Shown here piece after piece: positions 1 to 7,744 of a DNA stretch of 64,000 nt. The stretch comes from Streptomyces sp. SirexAA-E. Lineage in GTDB: Bacteria > Actinomycetota > Actinomycetes > Streptomycetales > Streptomycetaceae. Under the pieces are notes generated by a model. That model had not been told where the DNA came from. It saw only the letters and a list, made by a program, of their open reading frames with translations, and ran no database searches. The stretch is from positions 930,001-994,000 of the forward strand of contig NC_015953.1 of the NCBI RefSeq assembly GCF_000177195.2, given 5' to 3'. Each line of letters opens with the position of its first letter. Within the stretch, counting starts at the first letter, position 1. A program made the translations under genes and the position numbers.

Positions 1-1
1 A

Positions 2-550
2 CGGGAGCGGTTGCATCCGTACTTCGTGTCGCTCGCCCATCTGGCGCGGCTCTCCGGCGCCCCTTGCGTGCGGCCCGTGTGGTGGGGCTCGCCCGGTGAC
101 CGGGCGCTGCGGGACTGCGAGGACGCGTTCCTGCTGGGTGACGGTCTGCTGGTGGCGCCGGTGCTGGAGTGCGGTGCGGTCCGCCGGGTGGTGCGGCTGC
201 CGCGGGGGCGCTGGTACGACACGGTCACGGGTCGGGCGTACGAGGGGCCGGGGCAGGTGGAGGTGGAGGCGCCGCCGGAGCGTGTGCCGGTGCTGGCACG
301 GGCCGGTGCGGTGATTCCGGTACGGGGTGCGGGCGGTGGCCTGGAGCTGGAGGTGTGGGCTCCGGCGGCGGGGCGCGGCGGGGGCGGGGCGGTCGTGCGG
401 GACCCGGGTGACGGGTGGGAGCGGGCGGAGGTGGAGCGGTACACCTCGCGGCTCGTGGAGGGGCGGGTGGTGGTCGAGCGGGACGGTGGCGAGGGGCCGG
501 TGCCGTGTCCGGTGCGGGTGCGTGGGGCGGCTGCGCCGGGTCAGCGGTAG
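2..550 (+). CDS. GH31 family glycosidase, C-terminal fragment (5' end outside window)
   Basis: The reading frame is open from the first bases, so this is the 3' part of a longer gene. The visible 183 residues match the end of the family 31 (beta/alpha)8 barrel and its C-terminal beta domains. They begin HPYFVSLAHLA, then VRPVWW, then the 'FLLGDGLLVAPVLE' strand followed by 'LPRGRWYD' and 'VPVLARAGAVIPV', an order characteristic of alpha-glucosidases and alpha-xylosidases. The catalytic aspartates lie upstream of the window, so substrate cannot be inferred. It converges on the NUDIX gene with a 10-bp overlap of the two 3' ends. GH31 membership is fairly secure; specificity is unknown. Confidence 0.85.
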   Translation, partial: RERLHPYFVSLAHLARLSGAPCVRPVWWGSPGDRALRDCEDAFLLGDGLLVAPVLECGAVRRVVRLPRGRWYDTVTGRAYEGPGQVEVEAPPERVPVLARAGAVIPVRGAGGGLELEVWAPAAGRGGGGAVVRDPGDGWERAEVERYTSRLVEGRVVVERDGGEGPVPCPVRVRGAAAPGQR

Positions 551-1038
551 CGGCCGGCGAACCAGTTGCGTACGGCCTCGGTGTGCAGCGGGAAGGCCAG
601 TTCGTCGGGGGCGCGCAGGACTCCGTGGCCCTGCGTCTCGTCGGTGGGGGCGGAGGGCGGGAGGTCCGCGGCGGGGCGGGCCGGGAGCAGACCGAAGAGG
701 AGCAGGTGGCCGTCCGGGGAGCTGAGGGCGTCGGCGAGCCGCACGTCCCTCTCGTCGGCGTGGATGCCGGTTTCCTCGCGGAGTTCGCGTACGACGGCGT
801 GCCGCCAGTCCTCTGTGTGGTCGATGTATCCGCCGGGCAGGGCGACCTCGCCGCGGTGCGGTGGGATGTCACGGGTGATGACGACGAGGCCGGTGCCGTC
901 CGGTCCGGTGACGGGGAGCAGGGCGACGGCGACCGGCAGCGGGTTGCGGTAGGCGGTGTGGCCGCAGTCGGCACAGGTGCGGGGCCAGGTGTCGGCGTGC
1001 GAGCGGGCTCCGCAGGCGCCGCAGTGGGAGTCCTTCAC
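541..1038 (-). CDS. NUDIX hydrolase with N-terminal zinc ribbon
   Basis: This 165-residue protein probably hydrolyses a nucleoside-diphosphate-linked substrate in the cytoplasm. Residues 6-25 carry two Cys pairs (C6, C9, C22, C25) that form a small zinc ribbon, as in NudC/YjaD-like NUDIX proteins. The NUDIX box spans G70-I92 in the form Gx5Ex7REUxEExGU, with E88 and E89 as metal-binding residues. It starts at GTG and its tail overlaps the GH31 gene by 10 bp. The substrate (NADH, ADP-ribose or a damaged nucleotide) cannot be told from sequence alone. Confidence 0.88.
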   Translation of the reverse strand: MKDSHCGACGARSHADTWPRTCADCGHTAYRNPLPVAVALLPVTGPDGTGLVVITRDIPPHRGEVALPGGYIDHTEDWRHAVVRELREETGIHADERDVRLADALSSPDGHLLLFGLLPARPAADLPPSAPTDETQGHGVLRAPDELAFPLHTEAVRNWFAGRYR

Positions 1039-1099
1039 GGGCGGGACTGTATCCGATCACCTTTCTCCGGGGTCGCCGGAGCTGATAGACGATGTGCCC

Positions 1100-1906
1100 A
1101 TGACAGCAATCGCTCGTACGTTCCGCGTTCTGGCCGCCGTCGCCGCCTCCCTTCTCGCCGCGACCGCCCTCGCTCCCGCCGCGCGCGCGGCCCCTGCGCC
1201 GAAGGCGCCGAGGGAGTTCGTCGATCTGCGGTCGGTCGATCCGACGATCATCACGGAGATGCGGTACGCCACCGCGCACACCTTCATGGGAGAGCAGGTG
1301 GACGGCTACCGGCAGCCGGTCTGCCTGCTGACCCGCCCCGCCGCCCGCGCGCTGCACACGGCGCAGCGGCGACTGCTGCGCCAGGGGTACTCGCTGAAGG
1401 TGTACGACTGCTACCGGCCGCAGCGGGCGGTGGACCACTTCGTGCGCTGGGCGAAGGACCTCGACGACCAGGCCATGAAGGGCGAGTTCTATCCTCAGGT
1501 CGACAAGTCGCGGCTGTTCGAGGACGGTTACATCGCGGAGAAGTCCGGGCACAGCCGCGGCTCCACGGTCGACCTCACCCTGGTGGAACTGCCCGCGGCA
1601 CCGACCCGGCCGTACGTGCCGGGCGAGAGGCCGGCACCGTGCTTCGCCCCGAGGAGCGAGCGCTTCCCGGACAACTCGGTGGACATGGGCACGGGTTTCG
1701 ACTGCTTCGACACCTTGTCCCACACGGACGACCCGCGTGTGGTGGGTGCGCAGCGCGCCAACCGGCAGTTCCTCAGGAGGACGCTGACGGACCTCGGCTT
1801 CGTGAACCTGGCCGAGGAGTGGTGGCACTTCACCTACAAGCCGGAGACCTTCCCGGACACCTACTTCGACTTCCCGGTGGACAGGCGGTCCGTCACGGGC
1901 CGCTGA
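1100..1906 (+). CDS. Secreted D-alanyl-D-alanine dipeptidase (VanX-like, peptidase M15D)
   Basis: The 268-residue protein begins with a Sec-type signal: a basic start, a hydrophobic stretch at about residues 8-28, and an AxA site near residue 30. The mature part has the M15 zinc site: H151 and D158 in SGHSRGSTVD, and E240 with H243 in EEWWHF. A DCYRPQRA segment near residue 103 supplies the conserved Arg. VanX-type enzymes cut D-Ala-D-Ala dipeptide. In this exported form the role is more likely peptidoglycan-peptide recycling than vancomycin resistance, because no vanH or vanA is nearby. ATG 1100 is chosen because the signal peptide starts there; an in-frame upstream extension has no coding character. 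Confidence 0.88.
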   Translation: MTAIARTFRVLAAVAASLLAATALAPAARAAPAPKAPREFVDLRSVDPTIITEMRYATAHTFMGEQVDGYRQPVCLLTRPAARALHTAQRRLLRQGYSLKVYDCYRPQRAVDHFVRWAKDLDDQAMKGEFYPQVDKSRLFEDGYIAEKSGHSRGSTVDLTLVELPAAPTRPYVPGERPAPCFAPRSERFPDNSVDMGTGFDCFDTLSHTDDPRVVGAQRANRQFLRRTLTDLGFVNLAEEWWHFTYKPETFPDTYFDFPVDRRSVTGR

Positions 1907-2017
1907 GTCCGGACGCCGGACAGGCGGGGGCTCCCCCGTGGGCCCCGGCCGCGCGTCCCTCCCGTCGGACGCGGAAGGGCCGTGCCCGGTGGCCAGTGGA
2001 GCCGTTACGGTGCCCGT

Positions 2018-2365
2018 ATGCCACAGCAGACGTTCGGATCATATGAAGAGTTCTGGCCCTACTACGTCGCGATGCACTCGAAGGCGGCGACCCGGTGGGT
2101 CCATCTGACCGGCACCCTGACCGGCCTCGCCGTCTCCGCGTACGGGCTCGCCCGGGGCAGGAAGCGGTACGCGGCGGCGTTGCCGCTGATCGGCTACGGG
2201 ACCGCGTGGCCGGCCCACTTCCTCGTCGAGGGGAACAATCCGGCGACCTTCGGGCACCCCGCCTGGTCGCTGCGCGGGGATGTGCGGATGATCCGGATGA
2301 TGCTCGCGGGACGGGACCGGGAACTGGCCGAGACCGCTGCCGGGTGGCTCGCGGAGAACCGCTGA
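2018..2365 (+). CDS. DUF962 / Mpo1-like small membrane protein
   Basis: This 115-residue protein matches the DUF962 family. It has the N-terminal FGSYEEFWPYYVAMHSKA block, two hydrophobic segments at about residues 31-46 and 49-66, and the late 'FLVEGNNPATFGHPAWSLRGD' region with the conserved His and Asn. The yeast relative Mpo1 is an Fe(II) dioxygenase acting on 2-hydroxy fatty acids; activity of the short bacterial forms is unproven. ATG 2018 is preferred over the upstream GTG because family similarity starts there. A strong hairpin follows downstream. Confidence 0.8.
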   Translation: MPQQTFGSYEEFWPYYVAMHSKAATRWVHLTGTLTGLAVSAYGLARGRKRYAAALPLIGYGTAWPAHFLVEGNNPATFGHPAWSLRGDVRMIRMMLAGRDRELAETAAGWLAENR

Positions 2366-2440
2366 GACCCGCATCGCGTACAGGGTTGACGGCCGTTCAC
2401 CCCGGGTGAAGACTCCTGCCACGGCTCCGGCCCCGTGCGC

Positions 2441-2476
2441 GCGGTCCGTACCCCGGTCGGCGGGGGTACGGGCCGC
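2441..2476. terminator. Bidirectional hairpin terminator between DUF962 and cvnD
   Basis: An inverted repeat of 14 bp with one G-U pair (left arm 2441-2454, right arm 2463-2476, 8-nt loop) lies between two convergent genes. There is no T tract, which is normal for Streptomyces. Confidence 0.65.
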
Positions 2477-2493
2477 GCTCTCGTACGGACTCC

Positions 2494-3099
2494 TCAGGTC
2501 CTGGCGGGCTCCCTGGGCACGTCCGCGCGTGCCATCGCGTCCTCCACGACGGCCACGAGCACGTCCCGTACGGACGAGCGGTCGCGCGCGTCGCACAGGA
2601 GCACCGGCACCTCCGGGTCGAGGTCGAGGGCCGCCCGTACCGTCTCGATCGGGAACCGCTCGGCCCCCTCGAAGAGGTTGACCGCGACGGTGAAAGGGAT
2701 ACCGCGGCGCTCGAAGTAGTCGACGGCCGCGAAGCAGTCCTCCAGCCGCCGGGTGTCGGCGAGGACGACCGCGCCCAGAGACCCCTGGGCCAGTTCGTCC
2801 CAGAGGAACCAGAAACGGTCCTGCCCGGGGGTTCCGAACAGGTAGAGCACCAGGTCCTCGCGCAGGGTGATGCGCCCGAAGTCCATGGCCACCGTGGTGG
2901 TGCTCTTGCCCTCGACGCCGACGAGGTCGTCGACCGGCCGGCCGGCCTCGCTCAGCCTCTCCTCCGTGCGCAGCGGCCGGATCTCGCTGACCGCCCCCAC
3001 CAGGGTCGTCTTGCCCACACCGAAGCCGCCCGCCACCAGGATTTTCAGGGTAACGGGCTCCACGGGCCGCTTTCTGCGGCTAGAGCGCCCGAAGGCCAT
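2494..3099 (-). CDS. cvnD: Conservon GTP-binding protein CvnD
   Basis: The 201-residue protein is the small GTPase of a conservon. It carries a P-loop GGFGVGKTT at residues 24-32, a G3-like GTPGQ at 89-93 and a degenerate guanine-specificity segment (AVNLFEG) near residue 141, as in other CvnD/MglA-like proteins. It is the fourth gene of the operon and overlaps cvnC by 20 bp, so translation is coupled. In studied conservons these proteins form a membrane-associated, GPCR-like signalling complex. No cytochrome P450 (cvnE) follows. Confidence 0.92.
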   Translation of the reverse strand: MAFGRSSRRKRPVEPVTLKILVAGGFGVGKTTLVGAVSEIRPLRTEERLSEAGRPVDDLVGVEGKSTTTVAMDFGRITLREDLVLYLFGTPGQDRFWFLWDELAQGSLGAVVLADTRRLEDCFAAVDYFERRGIPFTVAVNLFEGAERFPIETVRAALDLDPEVPVLLCDARDRSSVRDVLVAVVEDAMARADVPREPART

Positions 3100-3514
3100 T
3101 GATCACCTCGCGAAGAATGTTCACGTCCGGCAGCTCGGCCGGCGGAACGGGACGGGTGACGTGCACCAGCTCCTCCTCGACGAGGTCACCGACCAGGACG
3201 CGGACCACCCCGACGGGGAGGTCCAGTCCGGAGGCGAGCTCGGCGATCGACTGGGGCATGTCGCTGCACAGTTCGACGATCTCCACGTGTTCCGGGGAGA
3301 GCGTCTGGTCCCGGCCGCGATCGTCGGCCGCGGGTTCCGGGACGACGATCGCGATCAGGTCGAGACGGTGGCGGGACGCACTGCTGGTACGCCCCCGGGT
3401 CATGGCGTAGGGGCGGACCACCGGTCCCGCTTCGGCGTCGTACCAGCGCGAGGAACCCGCGCCGGCCGACGCGCGGGGCGATCCGGGGGTCTCCCGGGCG
3501 GATTCGGCGCTCAT
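3080..3514 (-). CDS. cvnC: DUF742 winged-helix protein CvnC
   Basis: This 144-residue protein is the DUF742 member of the conservon. The DUF742 core covers about residues 28-143, with the GPVVRPYAMTRGRT motif near residue 30 and the predicted winged helix SIAELASGLDLPVGVVRVLV near 90-109. It ends in NILREVINGLRAL. The first 25 residues are low-complexity. It lies between cvnB (9-bp gap) and cvnD (20-bp overlap). CvnC interacts with other conservon proteins in S. coelicolor; no DNA target is evident. Confidence 0.9.
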   Translation of the reverse strand: MSAESARETPGSPRASAGAGSSRWYDAEAGPVVRPYAMTRGRTSSASRHRLDLIAIVVPEPAADDRGRDQTLSPEHVEIVELCSDMPQSIAELASGLDLPVGVVRVLVGDLVEEELVHVTRPVPPAELPDVNILREVINGLRAL

Positions 3515-3523
3515 GCCATCCCC

Positions 3524-3967
3524 TCACCCTCCGGCTGACATACCGGTCGTCCGGGGTGCGTTGGCCAGGTGGGCCCCCACCCGCTTGACCATCAGGGTCA
3601 TCTCGTACGCCACCTGCCCGACGTCCGAGTCGGCGTCCGCCAGGACGGCGAGGCAGCTGCCGTCACCGGCCGCCGTGACGAAGAGGAACGCCTCGTCGAG
3701 CTCGACGACGGTCTGCCGGACCCTGCCCGCCTCGAAGTGGCGGCCCACGCCCTTGGCGAGGCTGTGGAATCCGGAGGCGACGGCTGCGAGGTGCTCGCTG
3801 TCCTCACGGGTGAGGTCCTGCGAGGCGCCGGTGGCAAGGCCGTCGCTGGAGAGCACCAGCGCCTTGCGGATGCTCGATACGCGCTCGACCAGTTCGTCGA
3901 GGAGCCAGTTGAGCTGGCCGGAGCCCTGGCGTGCGGCGTCGGGTGCTGCGGCGTTCGGTGCGGTCAT
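3524..3967 (-). CDS. cvnB: Roadblock/LC7 domain protein CvnB
   Basis: This 147-residue protein is almost entirely a roadblock/LC7 domain, at about residues 18-125 (LNWLLDELVERVSSIRKALVLSSDG, then FLFVTAAGDGSCLAVLAD). In MglA/MglB-like pairs such proteins act as regulators of the small GTPase, here CvnD. It overlaps the 3' end of cvnA by 4 bp (ATGA), giving tight translational coupling. Confidence 0.92.
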   Translation of the reverse strand: MTAPNAAAPDAARQGSGQLNWLLDELVERVSSIRKALVLSSDGLATGASQDLTREDSEHLAAVASGFHSLAKGVGRHFEAGRVRQTVVELDEAFLFVTAAGDGSCLAVLADADSDVGQVAYEMTLMVKRVGAHLANAPRTTGMSAGG

Positions 3968-6693
3968 GGACCGTCCCCTCCCGGAGTGGTTCCTGGTGCT
4001 GTCTCGCCGGGGCCGGTCGCGTCCTCGGCGTTCTGCCGACGACCGCGCAGCCAGCCTCGTTGGAGCGAGGCCATGCGATTGCGTACGTCGTCCGCGTCCC
4101 GTTCGAAGTCATCGGCGGTGTCCGCGGGGGCGTGGCCGGGAGCCCGCCCTGCGGCGTTCTCCCGGAGCTGTGGGGCGATGCTGGCCTGCCGGACCCGGCG
4201 CGGCAGGCCGCCGACGGTGTCCCGGGGCGCACTGTCCGGTGCCTGGGCGGGCGGCCGTTCGGTCGCGGAGCGGCGGTCCGCGACACGGTCCTCGGAGGGA
4301 GCGGGGTGCGAGCGGCCTGCCTCGGACACCCGGCGGCCCCGGTCGGTGACCAGCGTCGGCGGCTTGCGCCGGGGCAGCGGGACGGGACCGGCGGGGCGCA
4401 TGGGGCGGACGTCCGCCGTGTGCTCCTGTGCCGGGTCCGACGCCTGCTGGTGCTGGTCGCGCTCCGTGTTCCGGCGCAGGTCCCGGGCGCGGAAGATGCC
4501 GCCCCGCTCGCTCTCGGTGTCCTCCAGGTCGGACACCCCGTCGAGGACGGGCCCGAGCGCCGGATCGAGGTCCCGGGCCAGGGCCGGGTCGTCGGCGAGC
4601 TCCAGCGCCCCGACGGGGCCTTCCAGCTCGACCGGGCCGTCCAGCGCGGTGGGGTCGGTGAGCCCGGTGGGTACCGGCGCGAGCCCGGGGGACCTGCCCG
4701 TGTCCGCGGTGCCCCGGGAGGACGCCGTCCCGGCCGCCCGGCCGCCGATCGCCTTCTCGGCCCTGCGGTCGAGGCGGAAGCCGGTGCCGTGGGTGTCAGG
4801 AGCGTCGGTGAGCAGCTGCCCCGGGATGAAGACGACGGCGGTGGTGCCGCCGTAGGGCGAGGTCTGCAGCGAGACCCGTACGTTCTGCCGCTGGGCGAGC
4901 CGGCTGACCACGAAGAGGCCCAGCCGGTCGGTGTCGGAGAGCTCGAAGTCGGGGGTCTCGGCGAGCCGGAGATTGGCGTCCAGCAGGATCTCGGGGGCCA
5001 TGCCGAGGCCCCGGTCGTGGATCTCCAGGGTGAAGCCGTTGGCCACGCGTTCGCCGTGCACCTGGACCGCGGTGTGCGGGGGCGAGAACACGGTGGCGTT
5101 CTCCAGGAGTTCGGCGATCAGGTGGGTCAGGTCGGCCACGGCGGGGCCGCCCACTCCGATGCGGGGCAGCCGCCTGACCTCGATGCGTTCGTAGTCCTCC
5201 ACCTCGGCGACCGCCGCGCGCACCACGTCCATCAGCTGGATGGGCTTGCGCCACTGCCGGGACGGTGCCGCGCCGGAGAGGATCACCAGGCCCTCGGCGT
5301 GGCGTCGCATGCGGGTGGTGAGGTGGTCGAGGCGGAAGAGGTCGGCGAGTTCGTCGCCGTTCTCGGTGCGGCGCTCCATGGCGTCCAGCAGCGTCAGCTG
5401 GCGGTGCAGGAGCACCTGGTTGCGGCGGGCCAGGTTGACGAAGACCTCGGACACGCCGCGGCGCATGTCGGCCTGCTTGACGGCGGCCTCGACGGCGGCC
5501 CGCTGGAGCGTGTTGAGCGCCTGGCCGACCTGGCCGACCTCGTCCTTGTCGTAACTCAGGTGCGGGGCCTCGGTCTCCACGTCGACCTGTTCGCCCGCGG
5601 CCAGCCGTCGCATCACGCTCGGCAGCCGGACCCCGGAGACCTCGTGGGCGTCCTTGCGGAGCCGTGAGAGGTCGCGGATCAGGGCGCGGCCGACGCGTAC
5701 GGAGACGAAGACCGAGACGACCAGGGCGAGGAACCCGAGGACACCGGCCACACCGGCCTGGATCAGGATCCGATAGCCGGCGGGCTCGGCACGGTCCTGG
5801 AAGCGGTTGGCCATCTCCGTGTTGTCGTTGGCCAGGTGGTCCAGCACCGTGGGGGCCACCTGCTGCCAGCCCTGCGCGTCGACGGCTCCGGGCTTCTTGA
5901 ACGGCCCGGCCGCGATGAGCTTCTGCTCCGCCGTGCGCAGCGGTTCGGTGTCGGGCCCGGACCAGTACTGCTCCATGCGGCCGCGCTCGGTGGCCGGCAG
6001 GAGCTCCAGGTTGACCTCGTAGAGGAGGCGGCGGTTGGCGGCGAGGTCGGACACGGCGCGCAGTTCGGGGGCGCCGAGGCGGCCGGCGATCAGCCCGGAC
6101 GCCACCAGGGCGTCCTCGCGGGAGAGCATCTCGCGTGCCCGCGACACGCCGACCAGCGCCCGGAACTGCTTGTCCGCCGAGACGTTCTCCATGGTGTGGA
6201 GGCCGTTGAGGAAGCGGTAGCAGGGGTCCACGAGGCCGTTGTAGAAATCGAGCGCCCGGGTCCGGTCGATGGTGCGGCGCTCGACGGAGGACCGCAGGGC
6301 GTCCAGGCCGTCGACCTCGCTGAGGATCGAGTCGAGCTGCACCGCGGCCTCCGGGCTCAGCGCGTCCCGTACGTCGTCGCGTCCGGCACTGCGCCGGACG
6401 TCCGCCACGACCCGGTCGGTCGCCGCGCGTCGGCGCAGCAGAAGCGGCAGGGAGTCGGAGGCCCGGGGATCGGCGAGGAAGACGAGGGTCTGCCGGCGTT
6501 CGTCCTGGACGGCACGGACGGTGTCCTCCAGGGGGTGCCCGACGTTCTCCATGATGGAACCGGCACCGAGCAGGTCGCGGGCATCGCGGCCGGTGATGTA
6601 GGTGGCGAAGACCCACAGGCCGGTGAGGGAGACGAGCGGCACCAGGAGCAACGCCACGATCTTCCTGCGGATGGACTTCCCGCGAAAGCGCAT
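3964..6693 (-). CDS. cvnA: Nitrate/nitrite-sensor-like histidine kinase CvnA
   Basis: The 909-residue sensor heads the conservon. TM1 is at about residues 11-33. An extracytoplasmic NIT-type helical domain covers about 45-300, TM2 is at 308-333, and a HAMP-like linker runs to about 400. The dimerisation region contains NLARRNQVLLHRQL (H430). The HATPase domain has the N box ELLENATVFSPP (528-539) and the G1 box DRGLGM (560-565). Residues from about 630 to the end form a long disordered Pro/Arg/Glu-rich tail. ATG 6693 is chosen because 48 extra upstream residues lack coding character and the chosen start is followed by the usual basic pre-TM motif. The signal sensed is unknown. Confidence 0.9.
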   Translation of the reverse strand: MRFRGKSIRRKIVALLLVPLVSLTGLWVFATYITGRDARDLLGAGSIMENVGHPLEDTVRAVQDERRQTLVFLADPRASDSLPLLLRRRAATDRVVADVRRSAGRDDVRDALSPEAAVQLDSILSEVDGLDALRSSVERRTIDRTRALDFYNGLVDPCYRFLNGLHTMENVSADKQFRALVGVSRAREMLSREDALVASGLIAGRLGAPELRAVSDLAANRRLLYEVNLELLPATERGRMEQYWSGPDTEPLRTAEQKLIAAGPFKKPGAVDAQGWQQVAPTVLDHLANDNTEMANRFQDRAEPAGYRILIQAGVAGVLGFLALVVSVFVSVRVGRALIRDLSRLRKDAHEVSGVRLPSVMRRLAAGEQVDVETEAPHLSYDKDEVGQVGQALNTLQRAAVEAAVKQADMRRGVSEVFVNLARRNQVLLHRQLTLLDAMERRTENGDELADLFRLDHLTTRMRRHAEGLVILSGAAPSRQWRKPIQLMDVVRAAVAEVEDYERIEVRRLPRIGVGGPAVADLTHLIAELLENATVFSPPHTAVQVHGERVANGFTLEIHDRGLGMAPEILLDANLRLAETPDFELSDTDRLGLFVVSRLAQRQNVRVSLQTSPYGGTTAVVFIPGQLLTDAPDTHGTGFRLDRRAEKAIGGRAAGTASSRGTADTGRSPGLAPVPTGLTDPTALDGPVELEGPVGALELADDPALARDLDPALGPVLDGVSDLEDTESERGGIFRARDLRRNTERDQHQQASDPAQEHTADVRPMRPAGPVPLPRRKPPTLVTDRGRRVSEAGRSHPAPSEDRVADRRSATERPPAQAPDSAPRDTVGGLPRRVRQASIAPQLRENAAGRAPGHAPADTADDFERDADDVRNRMASLQRGWLRGRRQNAEDATGPGETAPGTTPGGDGP

Positions 6694-7166
6694 GGCCTCC
6701 CCCAGCTCGACCCCGCACCGCGGGGGTGGTCGTGTCGGTGTTTCCGGTCTTCCGGCAGTGGCGCACCGGAGGTCCATCGGTGTTCCGTCAACAAACGGCG
6801 CGAGCCTACTACTGACCCACAGACAACTCGAAGGCACGTCCGGACGATTTTCAGCCGCCCTTTCCCGTGTTGATTACCAGTTGTCCCGGTATACACGGCG
6901 AAGAAATTCGCGCATGTGACACAGAAGGCCAGGCCGTAGCCCGCTTGTTCACGCCGGTCAGTTGGCTGGAAGTCTTCGTTCCATGGCTTTCGGTGCCGAT
7001 TGAGCGTGTTCGGCGGGAATCTTCACGCCCCGGCGTTCGTCCAGCTGTACGGGGGCAGACGACCTTGTGGGGTACGCGTGGCACGGCGGAACGCTCCGCC
7101 GGCGTAGAACGGGCGCGCGCCGGGCAGCCACCCCTGAGTTCGTAGGCGGAGGGGAGTTGAAGGTCC
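6694..7166. other. Intergenic region upstream of cvnA and the divergent small membrane-protein gene
   Basis: This 473-bp divergent region holds no convincing gene. The part nearest cvnA (about 6780-6910) is clearly lower in GC than the surroundings, as expected for a promoter region. I cannot assign firm -35/-10 elements. A short GC-rich inverted repeat (CCCGC/GCGGG, about 6713-6724) sits just ahead of cvnA. Confidence 0.4.
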
Positions 7167-7622
7167 GTGAAGACGGATGAACGCCGGAGTACGCCGGCGA
7201 CGGCCGTACCGGCGGGCGGTGGTGGAATCCCCCGGCAGCAGCTGTGGGTGGAGGAACCGGCGCTACGGCGGCGGATGCCGGATCCGGTGCGCACCGCGGC
7301 CGTGCGGGCGGTGCTCATCATGTCGCTGACGCTCATCCAGGCCATGGTGGCCTTCCTGTGCACCCTGGCGGGGGCGTGGCTCGCGTTTCCGATGGTGCTC
7401 GGCGGGGTGGCCGGCACGGTGGTCGCCACCTGGTCGGTGCTGGACGTGTGGGTGACCCGGCAGGTGTGGAACCAGCGGCACGGCGTCGTCTCGGTGCCGA
7501 GCAGCACGGCGCGGCAGATGCGGCGCGAGCGGCGCAGGGCCAGGGCCGCCGCCCGGGCGCAGGACCGCCGGACCGACCGAATACGCCGCCGGGGTGCGGG
7601 CGGCCTCTCCCGGGCGGCCTGA
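7167..7622 (+). CDS. Small two-TM membrane protein of unknown function
   Basis: The 151-residue protein starts at GTG 7167 behind a GGGGAG ribosome site. It has two hydrophobic segments, at about residues 46-67 and 73-95, forming a hairpin with a short loop. The C-terminal tail after residue 110 is strongly basic (many Arg, RRERRRARAAARAQ). I do not recognise a named family. It converges on the SMC-like operon. The basic tail could contact nucleic acid or acidic lipids, but that is speculation. Confidence 0.65.
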   Translation: MKTDERRSTPATAVPAGGGGIPRQQLWVEEPALRRRMPDPVRTAAVRAVLIMSLTLIQAMVAFLCTLAGAWLAFPMVLGGVAGTVVATWSVLDVWVTRQVWNQRHGVVSVPSSTARQMRRERRRARAAARAQDRRTDRIRRRGAGGLSRAA

Positions 7623-7720
7623 CCGCGGCAGGCCGGCTCGCCTGTGGCGTCCCGGCCCCGCACCAGTGGGTACGGGGCGGCGCCCGCCTGTCGCGCCACC
7701 CCGCCCCGTCGGCCCCGCTC

Positions 7721-7741
7721 GGCTTCCGGCTTCCGGCTTCC
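7721..7741. repeat. Three tandem copies of a 7-bp unit (GGCTTCC)
   Basis: Three perfect head-to-tail copies occupy the short gap between two convergent genes. It is probably replication slippage in non-coding DNA; no function is evident. Confidence 0.6.
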
Positions 7742-7744
7742 GGC

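Noticed and set aside
1100..1906. Vancomycin resistance cluster
   Set aside because: The VanX-like protein has a signal peptide, and neither vanH nor vanA nor a VanRS pair is present.
7721..7741. The GGCTTCC triplet repeat as a regulatory element
   Set aside because: It is only three short copies between convergent genes, best explained by slippage.
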